Shown piece by piece: positions 1 to 8,800 of a DNA stretch of 64,000 nt. The notes beneath the pieces are model-generated. The model saw nothing but the letters and a program-made list of their open reading frames with translations. It made no database searches and was not told the origin of the DNA. Location of the stretch: positions 1,240,001 to 1,304,000 of the forward strand of contig NZ_CP037745.1 in the NCBI RefSeq assembly GCF_004345025.1. Direction: 5' to 3'. Source of the DNA: Rheinheimera sp. D18. Its GTDB lineage: Bacteria > Pseudomonadota > Gammaproteobacteria > Enterobacterales > Alteromonadaceae. Position numbers and translations under genes: made by a program. Position 1 is the first letter of the stretch. Each line of letters opens with the position of its first letter.

Positions 1-209
1 CCACTATTTTGGTGTTAGTGGTATTGTTTTATATGGGCGGGGCGCTAATACATGGTTTTGCCACAGCCTTATTATTTGGCGTCATAGTAGGCACGTATTC
101 ATCCATTTATATTGCTAGCGCAATTGCCGCTATTTTGGGTATTAGCCGCGATGATATGCTGCCGGCAACGGTAATCGAAGACGTTAAATCAGACGGTGCC
201 GTATTGTAA
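1..209 (+). CDS. secF: SecF, C-terminal end (partial)
   Basis: This is the last ~69 residues of SecF, the membrane subunit that works with SecD to drive late steps of Sec protein export with the proton motive force. The reading frame is open from base 3, so the gene begins outside the window. The hydrophobic stretch followed by the GVIVGTYSSIYIAS signature is the last transmembrane region typical of SecF, and it ends in a short charged cytoplasmic tail. A hairpin with a T-run follows directly, so this is probably the end of a secDF transcript. The family call is secure; the start cannot be seen. Confidence 0.9.
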   Translation, partial: TILVLVVLFYMGGALIHGFATALLFGVIVGTYSSIYIASAIAAILGISRDDMLPATVIEDVKSDGAVL

Positions 210-230
210 TGCGATAACATTAGCTCACTT

Positions 231-265
231 ATGCCAGCGCGCAATAAATAACGGCTGGCATTTTT
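231..265 (+). terminator. Rho-independent terminator after secF
   Basis: Arms ATGCCAGC (231-238) and GCTGGCAT (254-261) enclose a 15-base loop and run into a T5 tract. It lies 21 bases after the secF stop. Confidence 0.7.
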
Positions 266-310
266 CTTGGTCGACAGTTACCGTACTGTTTTATCTTATT
301 AAGGTTTGCC

Positions 311-787
311 GTGAGTACTGTTACTATTTTGGTCGATGTGCAGAATATTTATTACACCAGCCGTGAAGGTTTTAAGCGTAATTTTGATTACAACGCCTTT
401 TGGCGTCAGGTAACTGCCGATCGTACTGTGGTTAAAGCCATCGCTTATGCTATTGATCGCGGTGATGAAAAACAGCGGCAATTTCAAAATATTCTGCGGG
501 CTATCGGTTTTGAGGTGAAATTAAAACCGTTTATTCAGCGCAGTGATGGCAGTGCAAAAGGTGATTGGGATGTTGGCATAACGCTAGATGCGATTGAATA
601 CGGCCAGCATAGCGATATTTTAGTGTTGGCATCCGGTGATGGTGACTTTGATTTGCTGGCGCAAAAATTATGCAATAAATATAACACCGAAGTTGAAGTA
701 TATGGCGTTGAAGGCCTAACCGCACAAGCGCTGGTAAAATCGGCTACGCGCTTTATACCCATTAATGAGTCCTTGCTGCTAACCTGA
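311..787 (+). CDS. NYN/LabA-type PIN-like nuclease domain protein
   Basis: A 158-residue single-domain protein of the NYN (DUF88/LabA) family, a PIN-like fold usually linked to metal-dependent RNA cleavage. Acidic residues expected in the active site are visible: Asp9 in the opening strand (ILVDVQN), the Asp pair in KGDWDVGITLD, and the SGDGDFD motif in the second half. The start is GTG at 311, with a weak AAGG upstream. It stands alone between the secF terminator and hutD, 65 bases before the latter. Substrate and cellular role are unknown; nuclease activity is inferred from the family only. Confidence 0.8.
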   Translation: MSTVTILVDVQNIYYTSREGFKRNFDYNAFWRQVTADRTVVKAIAYAIDRGDEKQRQFQNILRAIGFEVKLKPFIQRSDGSAKGDWDVGITLDAIEYGQHSDILVLASGDGDFDLLAQKLCNKYNTEVEVYGVEGLTAQALVKSATRFIPINESLLLT

Positions 788-852
788 TATTGGCCTCATT
801 AACTTTACTAATACGCGCTTTAAACAACGCGCTAAACGGCAAGTAACAGCGA

Positions 853-1458
853 ATGAGCATAGACCTGATTACGCCAGCACAGTGGCAAACGCAACCTTGG
901 CAAAATGGCGGCGGCATAACTCATCAGTTGTGCCGACAAGACGACGCCCAAGGCTTGTTGTGGCGCCTATCTATCGCTGAAGTGGCCAGCGATGGCCCAT
1001 TTTCGCGCTTTAATAACATTGACCGTATTATCCTACTGCTTAGTGGCGCGGGGTTTTGTTTGCATGGTGTAGGCAATAACCCTCAGCGAATAAACACACC
1101 GCTGCAACCGTTTTCTTTTGCCGGTGAAACAGCAATTGATTGCCGCCTATTACAAGGCCCAGTGCGCGATTTTAATTTAATGACCCGGCGCAACGCTGTG
1201 CAGGCAGAACTGCGGGTACTGACTATTGGCAGCGTGGCACAACCGTTACCGTTATATGCAAACCGGCTTGTTTATGTTGCCAGCGGCACGGTTACGGCGC
1301 TGTTGGGGGCAAGGCGTATACCGCTAGATACAGAGCATACGCTTTGGCTTAATAATGAAAGCGTAAACCTGCGGCTAATTAGCAGTAACGCCGCACAAGT
1401 GATTGATATCGCCTTTCCCTCACACTCCTTGTACACTACGCGCCCTCGTTATCCTTAG
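853..1458 (+). CDS. HutD/Ves family cupin protein
   Basis: A 201-residue protein of the HutD/Ves family, a double-cupin fold. The N-terminal PWQNGGGITHQL stretch and the LWRLSIAEV/DGPFSRFNNIDRIILLL segment are family hallmarks. HutD is proposed to limit histidine utilisation in pseudomonads, and Ves is a cold-induced protein in Escherichia coli. No hut genes are present here, so a histidine role is not supported by context. The ygiQ gene starts only 11 bases downstream, so the two are probably co-transcribed. Confidence 0.85.
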   Translation: MSIDLITPAQWQTQPWQNGGGITHQLCRQDDAQGLLWRLSIAEVASDGPFSRFNNIDRIILLLSGAGFCLHGVGNNPQRINTPLQPFSFAGETAIDCRLLQGPVRDFNLMTRRNAVQAELRVLTIGSVAQPLPLYANRLVYVASGTVTALLGARRIPLDTEHTLWLNNESVNLRLISSNAAQVIDIAFPSHSLYTTRPRYP

Positions 1459-1469
1459 GTGCTTAATTT

Positions 1470-3761
1470 ATGTCCATTGTTGCTAGCGTTAATCTTCGCA
1501 AATCTGCTCCTGTAGCACGCATGGCGCCTGAGCGAGACCTATTTTCTTACCCAAAATATTGGGCAGAATGTTACGGTACTGCACCATTTTTGCCAATGTC
1601 TCGTGCTGAGATGGACACTCTCGGCTGGGATAGTTGCGATATTATTTTAGTTGTTGGCGATGCCTACGTTGATCACCCAAGCTTTGGTATGGCGGTGGTT
1701 GGGCGCATGTTAGAAGCGCAAGGCTACAGAGTGGGTATGATTTGTCAGCCTGACTGGAATAGTAAGCACGACTTTATGCAGCTAGGTAAGCCAAATCTGT
1801 TTTATGGCGTATCGGCGGGTAATATGGATTCGATGATTAACCGCTACACTGCAGATAAAAAAATACGCCATGACGATGCGTATACCGCTGGCGATATTGG
1901 CGGTAAAAGACCCGATCGTGCGGTTATTGTCTATACACAGCGCTGTAAAGAGGCTTATAACGATGTGCCTGTTATTATTGGCGGTATTGAAGCCAGCTTG
2001 CGCCGTATTGCCCATTATGATTATTGGTCAGAGAAGGTGCGACGCTCGGTTATTTTTGATGCGAAAGCTGACATACTTATTTACGGTAATGCCGAGCGGC
2101 CATTAATAGAAGTGGCATATCGTATCGCCTCTGGTGAGGCCATAAGCGACATACAGGATGTGCGTGGCACCGCAGTTATTCGTAAAGAAGCTTTACCACA
2201 TTGGCGCGGTGTTGATTCTACCGCCATTGATAAAATTGGTCGTATTGACCCTATTTATAATCCTTATGGTGCAGATGATGTAGGCTGCAGCAGCTATTCT
2301 GAATTTGCTAAAGAAGGTATCGACTTAACCAAGCCGGTTGCGGCTGAAGCTAAACCTATTATGGTGCAAACAGCTCGGCCAAAGCCTTGGGAGCAAACCT
2401 ACGTTAAATTGCCAGCATTTGAGCAGGTCAGTGTAAACAAGCCGCTGTATGCTCATGCATCTCGTATTTTGCACCAAGAAACTAACCCCGGTTGTGCTCG
2501 CGCTATTATGCAGCGCCATGGTGATAGACATATTTGGGTAAACCCGCCAGCATTTCCGCTTAGTACCGAAGAAATGGATTTAGTATTTGGTTTGCCATAC
2601 CAGCGTGTGCCTCATCCGGTATATGGACAAAATAAGATACCCGCCTACGAAATGATTAAAACCTCGATAAACATTATGCGCGGTTGCTTTGGTGGCTGTT
2701 CATTCTGTTCCATAACTGAGCATGAAGGCCGCATTATTCAAAGTCGGTCAAAAGAATCGATCATGCAAGAAGTTAAAGATATTCGCGATAAGATCCCAGG
2801 GTTTACCGGCATAATCTCTGATCTTGGCGGACCAACGGCCAACATGTATCGCCTAAACTGTCAAAATCCCAAGGCCGAGCAAACTTGTCGCAGGCCCAGC
2901 TGTGTCTATCCAACTATTTGCGAACATATGGATACCGATCAAAGCCCAACGGTAGAGTTATACCGTGAAGCCCGCACTATACCGGGTATTAAAAAGGTAT
3001 TAGTTGCATCAGGCGTACGCTACGATTTAGCAGTGCAAGACCCTAACTATGTGCGTGAACTAGTGCAGCATCACGTAGGCGGTTATTTAAAAATAGCGCC
3101 TGAGCACACAGAGGATGGCCCACTGTCAAAAATGATGAAGCCTGGCATGGGAGCTTATGATAAATTTAAGGAAATGTTCGACCGCTTTAGTAAAGAAGCC
3201 GGTAAAGAGCAGTTTTTAATTCCGTATTTTATTTCTGCTCACCCAGGTACGACAGACTTAGATATGGTTAACCTTGGCTTATGGTTAAAAGAACGTGATT
3301 TTAAACTGGATCAAGTACAGAACTTTTATCCTAGCCCTATGGCCAACGCGACCACTATTTATCATACGGAAATGAATTCGCTAAAAAATATTAATAAAGC
3401 GAACTCCGAAGTGGTGCCGGTACCTAAAGGTGAGCGTCAACGTCGCTTACATAAAGCAATATTGCGCTACCATGATCCTAAAGGTTGGCCGATGATCCGT
3501 GAAGCGTTAATACGCTTAAAGCTAGAGCATTTAATTGGCCGTAGTAAAGGTTGTTTAGTGCCGGCAGAAAGTAAAGATGAACAATTTAAAAAGCCCAACC
3601 GCAGTGGAAAGCCCGCACTAAGTCGACATACAGGCTTAAACCCTGCAGCAAAAGCGGTGGCGCAAACAGCGAAAAAGCCGTTCGCAAAAAACCATGAACC
3701 TGCGGCTAATAATGCAGGGCAAAAAGGCAAGCCTAAAGTAAGAAGCAACCGGCAGCCTTAA
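1470..3761 (+). CDS. ygiQ: YgiQ family radical SAM protein
   Basis: A 763-residue YgiQ-type radical SAM protein, close in length to the E. coli form (about 739). It has the UPF0313 N-terminal region with [20 protein letters not shown] and, in the middle, the [4Fe-4S] cysteines C406-x3-C410-x2-C413 in [14 protein letters not shown]-terminal HPGTTDLDM region follows. The last ~60 residues are a Lys/Ala/Pro-rich, probably disordered tail. The reaction is not established for this family. The gene follows hutD closely and ends facing the minus-strand chemoreceptor gene. Confidence 0.93.
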   Translation: MSIVASVNLRKSAPVARMAPERDLFSYPKYWAECYGTAPFLPMSRAEMDTLGWDSCDIILVVGDAYVDHPSFGMAVVGRMLEAQGYRVGMICQPDWNSKHDFMQLGKPNLFYGVSAGNMDSMINRYTADKKIRHDDAYTAGDIGGKRPDRAVIVYTQRCKEAYNDVPVIIGGIEASLRRIAHYDYWSEKVRRSVIFDAKADILIYGNAERPLIEVAYRIASGEAISDIQDVRGTAVIRKEALPHWRGVDSTAIDKIGRIDPIYNPYGADDVGCSSYSEFAKEGIDLTKPVAAEAKPIMVQTARPKPWEQTYVKLPAFEQVSVNKPLYAHASRILHQETNPGCARAIMQRHGDRHIWVNPPAFPLSTEEMDLVFGLPYQRVPHPVYGQNKIPAYEMIKTSINIMRGCFGGCSFCSITEHEGRIIQSRSKESIMQEVKDIRDKIPGFTGIISDLGGPTANMYRLNCQNPKAEQTCRRPSCVYPTICEHMDTDQSPTVELYREARTIPGIKKVLVASGVRYDLAVQDPNYVRELVQHHVGGYLKIAPEHTEDGPLSKMMKPGMGAYDKFKEMFDRFSKEAGKEQFLIPYFISAHPGTTDLDMVNLGLWLKERDFKLDQVQNFYPSPMANATTIYHTEMNSLKNINKANSEVVPVPKGERQRRLHKAILRYHDPKGWPMIREALIRLKLEHLIGRSKGCLVPAESKDEQFKKPNRSGKPALSRHTGLNPAAKAVAQTAKKPFAKNHEPAANNAGQKGKPKVRSNRQP

Positions 3762-3789
3762 TCGGCTGCTACTGCGTTTATTGTTGGCG

Positions 3790-5544
3790 TTAATGTTGTT
3801 GGCTATTTAAGGTGTTTAATGTTGCGGCTAAGCTTTTTAGTAAGCTTTGATTTTGGCTAACCACAGCGTTAATTTCGCTAGCCGACTGACCCGCTTTCAA
3901 TGCCAAGGTACGTACTTCATCAGCTACTACCGAAAAGCCTCTACCGGCGTCGCCAGCACGGGCCGCTTCAATAGCGGCATTTAGTGCCAACAAGTTAGTT
4001 TGATCAGCAATAGTATTAATGGTTGAAACAATATTATTAATACTAGCGCCTGATTCTAATAGTTTAGTCATCACCACTTCCGATTGCTTAACTACGCTAA
4101 TACGCTCGGTAATATCAGTACCATACAGAATGATTTTACTAACGTTATCATATACATCTTTTACTGCGGTGAGGGTAGTGCCAAACCAAATATCTCGTTT
4201 ATCAACACTCAGCTTTAAATCGATATCTACCGTTTTCCCCTGCAGTAAGGCGGCTTTTTGTGGTTCAGTTAATAGTGTGGTCCAGCTGGGGATTGCTTGC
4301 TCAAAACGCTGCTGCATAAAACCTAATGTTTTACTGGGGTAATTATTAGCTTGAATAAATACACCGGCTTTATCCCATTCTACTAACAATTGTGACTGAC
4401 TAATGGTGCTAAGCCGAGTTTCAAAGTCTAAGGCATTGGTTTTTACGGTAGTAATATCGGCTAAAATAGCAATAAAGCCAATGTGTTTATTCTGTGTGTT
4501 AAACACGGGGTTACTGGTTATCGATACCCAGAGCGCATTATTATTTTTTTTATGTATTTCTATTTCATCGTAAAATGGGTTAGGCGCGTCTAATTCGGCA
4601 ATAATACGTTTTGTGGTGTCGGGATGGGTTTTAGGCCCAACTAAAAAGTTTTTTGGGCTACAACCCATAATTTCAGCGGCATCGTAACCCGTCATTTTAG
4701 AAAAGCCTCGGTTTACGTACTGTATTTCACGTTTAGGATTGGTAATAATCACGGCATTATCGGTTTCATTAGCTACCATCGACAGTAAGCGAAACTCAGC
4801 ACGTTGCTGTACTTCTGCGCTAATGTCATTGGCAAATTTAATAATTTTAATCACTTTGCCATCAGGTGTTTTAATTGGGTTATAAGTTGCGTGGATCCAC
4901 ACTTCTTTATTATGTTTACCAAGGCGTAAGTACTCTGCAGTTTGATATTCACCGGCGCGTAATTTTTGCCAAAACTGCTGGTAGGCATTACTGTTTGCTT
5001 CAGTGTCAGAAACAAAAATTCGGTGATGCTTGCCTTTAATTTCGGCCAGTTGATAATCAACTAACGTAAGAAAGTTATCATTAGCGTCAATAATAGTGCC
5101 ATCTAGTCCAAACTCGATAACGGCCTGGGCTTTATGTATGGCACGTATTTGCGATTCCAAATTTGCCCGAGCCAACACTTGCTGTGTAATATCGGTAGCA
5201 AATTTAATTACGCGTTCAACTTTACCATTTTTTACAATTGGCGTGTAAGTTGCCTGGATCCAGACATCATTACCTGCCTTTGTTTTGCGTTTAAACTCGG
5301 CGCTGCTCGAGTTGCCGGCACGAAGTTGCTGCCAAAATAACTTGTATGATTCAGAGCCTACTACGTCAGTATCAATAAAAATACTGTGGTGTTTACCAAC
5401 AATGTCGTTCCTGCTGTAACCCAAAAGTTTAAGAAAGTTATCATTCGCCGATTGAATAATACCGTCTAACGAAAATTGAATAACGGCTTGGGTAGCATTA
5501 ATAGCTGTGATGATATTGCCAGCATTTGAAGAAAAACTGAACAT
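3790..5544 (-). CDS. Soluble four-PAS methyl-accepting chemotaxis-like protein
   Basis: A 584-residue cytoplasmic sensor with no signal peptide or membrane segment. Four PAS domains follow in tandem (about 10-120, 130-245, 250-375 and 380-480), the first two very similar to each other and each ending in a PAC-like ATYTPI/ATYNPI strand. The last ~100 residues hold the MCP hairpin tip ([35 protein letters not shown]). The layout resembles BdlA/Aer-like PAS receptors. The signalling domain is unusually short: there is little helix on either side of the tip, no recognisable methylation segment and no C-terminal pentapeptide. No che genes are nearby. It probably senses redox, oxygen or a small ligand, but the ligand is unknown. 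Confidence 0.85.
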   Translation of the reverse strand: MFSFSSNAGNIITAINATQAVIQFSLDGIIQSANDNFLKLLGYSRNDIVGKHHSIFIDTDVVGSESYKLFWQQLRAGNSSSAEFKRKTKAGNDVWIQATYTPIVKNGKVERVIKFATDITQQVLARANLESQIRAIHKAQAVIEFGLDGTIIDANDNFLTLVDYQLAEIKGKHHRIFVSDTEANSNAYQQFWQKLRAGEYQTAEYLRLGKHNKEVWIHATYNPIKTPDGKVIKIIKFANDISAEVQQRAEFRLLSMVANETDNAVIITNPKREIQYVNRGFSKMTGYDAAEIMGCSPKNFLVGPKTHPDTTKRIIAELDAPNPFYDEIEIHKKNNNALWVSITSNPVFNTQNKHIGFIAILADITTVKTNALDFETRLSTISQSQLLVEWDKAGVFIQANNYPSKTLGFMQQRFEQAIPSWTTLLTEPQKAALLQGKTVDIDLKLSVDKRDIWFGTTLTAVKDVYDNVSKIILYGTDITERISVVKQSEVVMTKLLESGASINNIVSTINTIADQTNLLALNAAIEAARAGDAGRGFSVVADEVRTLALKAGQSASEINAVVSQNQSLLKSLAATLNTLNSQQH

Positions 5545-5813
5545 AGGCGTTCTCTCTAAGTTGTGACCTTATTAAAGCTAGTAAGTGGTTGTTGATTACG
5601 CAAATTTTTTCTACTTTTCATATATCTAAAGCATTTGAGTAGGAAGAGTTGTGGTTGAAAGCTGCTATAATTCATCAGTGATTAACATTTGCCGTTTATA
5701 CTAGCTGCGGCTACAGCGCGGCTAAGTTGTTAAGGTAAGTTGTTTAAACAAATTAGCGAAATACAATAAAGCATCATAAGAAAGCATCAATTTTGACAAT
5801 ACAAGGATAGTTT

Positions 5814-8800
5814 ATGCCTGGTTCAGCGTCTTTTCTTAACAAAGTTTTTGGTTCGGTAAATTGGACTGCACCTCATTGGCTACAACGGCTTAACTATCAG
5901 GCGAAACAGCAACCTATTAAGTTTTGGGGTGGCTTTGTATTGTTAATTGCCATGATTGGCGCTGGAATAGGTGGTTATTACTATTATCAGCATTTACCTA
6001 AACCGTTGCAGGTAGTGGCGAGCGTACACGGCCCTGAATTAGGCGATTATCAAGACGATGTGGAACAACCAACTTCGGTTACGCTAACCTTTGACTACGA
6101 TTACGACACAGGCAGCCGCCAAATTATGCCGGTTACGGCACTGTCAGCTGCGCGTTTAGATTTAATTGGCGAGGTGTTAACCGATGGTGTGACTATTAGC
6201 CCCGTTATTGCCGGTAAATGGTTATGGCAAGATGAAAACAGCTTAAGCTTTACCCCCGAGCAAGCGTGGCCAGCAGGACAGCAATATCAGGTAACACTGA
6301 ATAAAAGTATTTTTGCTAACGATATTAATTTAAGCAAGCAGCAATACCGTATTGATAGCCAACCGCTAACGGCAGAAATTAATCGCTTACGTTTTTATCA
6401 ACACCCGACCGAGCCGAACACGCGTCAGGTAGTTGCGACGTTAAACTTTAGTCACCCAGTGTTACTTGATAGTGTGAAAAAACAATTGTCTATGCTGATG
6501 CGCGCCAGTGGCAGTGATAAAAATAGTAAAGCACAAAGCCTCGATTTTACTTTAACAGCCGATAAAACCAACCGCGAGTTTTACCTGCAGTCTGTGCCGT
6601 TAACCTTGCCAGAACGTGAGCAATATTTAACCGTATTATTAAACGCTAAGGTTACGGCGTTGCAAGGTGATGGCAAAACCACCGAGCAACAAAGCGAGCA
6701 GCTACTGGTACCTGATAAAAGCAGCTTTTTAAAAGTGGATGAAATACGCACTGACATTATTCGCACGCCAGAGTTAGAACCCGAACAAATGCTGCTGCTT
6801 AGTTTTACTGATCGTATTAGCCGGCAAGAACTACAACAAAAACTGAAATTATATGTATTACCTAAACACCCAAAGCGTAAGTCAAATTATTGGGCTGTGG
6901 GTGAAGTAAATAGTACCGTGTTGCAGCAAGCCAGTTTGCAGCAGTTTGAGTTAATGCCAACCCCAGAGGCACACAGTAATGGCTTTAGTATTAAGCTAGA
7001 TTTGCCTGAAGGAACTAGCGTATTTGTTAGTGTACCTAAAGGGCTGCAATCTATTAGCGACTTTACCCTAGCGCAAGAATATCGTGCCGTAGTTAGTGCA
7101 CCAGAATACCCTAAAGAAGCGCGGGTAGTAGGTGAAGGCGCCATGCTTACGCTAAGTGGTGAACAAAAGCTGCAGTTACTAACTCGGGGCCTTAAAGGCG
7201 TAAAAGTAAAACTATTTAAATTATTACCGGATCAGCTTAATCATTTTATTAGCCAAACCGGTGGTGATATCAGCCAGCCTTATTTTAATAGCTATGGCTT
7301 TGATGAAACCAACATTAGTAGTGTGTTTGAAAAAACCTTTAGCTTAGCCAATAGCCATGCAAAACAAGCTAATTACTTAGCCTTAGAGTTAAAACCTTAT
7401 TTAGCTAAAGCTGGCATGGGCATGTTTTTTATTCAGTTGTCTGAATTTGATCCTAAGCACCCAGAGGATGAGGGCTCACAGTTAGATAAACGCGTGGTCT
7501 TAGTCACCGACTTGGGCTTATTGGTTAAGCACAATGCCGATAGCTCACAACAAGTATTTGTTATGTCGGTAGCCAATGGCAAACCGGTAGCTGGTGCTAA
7601 GGTATCGTTACTGGGTAAAAATGGCGTGCCAGTACTTAGCGGTACAACTGATGCACAGGGCTCGTTACTGCTAGGTAAAACTACCGGCCTTAAGCGTGAG
7701 CGCGAACCTGTGGTGTATTTAGTTAGTGCCAACCAAGCCGGCATTAGCGACAGCAGCTTTATACCTTATGACAGATACAGCCGCCAGCTTGATTACTCTA
7801 AGTTTAATACCGATGGCCGTTATCAAGATGAGCAAACTGCCAAGGCGCTTAGTGCCTATATGTTTAGCGATCGTGGCATTTATCGCCCGGGTGAACAGGT
7901 GCAATTAGCGGCTATTATTCGCCATAACGACTTGTCATTAGCCGAGCAAAAGCTGCCATTAAAAATACAGGTGCAGGGGCCGCGCGGTACCACATTTTGG
8001 CAACAGAATTTCAGCTTAACTGAACGTGGTATGCACACTTTTAGTTTGGACACTGAGCCTAGCACCGACACCGGTAACTATAACGCCAGCATCAGTTTGT
8101 TAGACAGTAAAGGTAACGCTAAGCAATATTTGGGTTCGGTAGATTTTTCCGTTGAAGAATTTCAACCCGACACGCTGAAAATTAGCAGCAGCTTTAACCA
8201 AAGCGGTAAGGGCTGGTTAGCGCCAGAAAACTTACAAGCAAATATACAACTAGATAACCTGTTTGGTACGCCGGCGCAGCAGCGCAGAGTAACCGCCAAG
8301 TTTGAATTAATTCCTGCCAGCTTTAGCTTTACTGAATATCCCGAGTATCGTTTTATTGCGCCACAAGACGACAATATTAAAACCACGCGAATTAAACAAG
8401 ACCTAGACGAACAGCAAACCGATACTGATGGTAAAGCCAGTTTTGTTTTACCGTTACAGCAATATAGCGGGGGCACCTATCGCTTAATGTTAACCAGCGA
8501 AGGCTTTGAAAGCGGCGGTGGTAAAAGTGTGCGTACTATGAGTAGTGCGCTGTTATCACCGTTAAGTGCGTTAATTGGCGTGAAAAGCGATGGCGAACTA
8601 AGTTATTTGAAAAAACAACAAAGCCGCAGTTTAGCGTTTATCGCCATTAATAATGCGTTACAGCAAATAACCTTAGATAACTTAAGCCTGAAGCTAGTAG
8701 AAAAACGCGCGCTGTCTAGCTTAGTAAAACAAAACGATGGTACTTATCAGTATCAAAGCATAGTGCAAGATATTACCGTATCTGAAACGCCATTTAGTAT

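Noticed and set aside
3751-3770. GCAGCC/GGCTGC hairpin over the ygiQ stop as a terminator
   Set aside because: Short stem with no T-run on either strand; likely chance, although some termination between the converging genes is expected.
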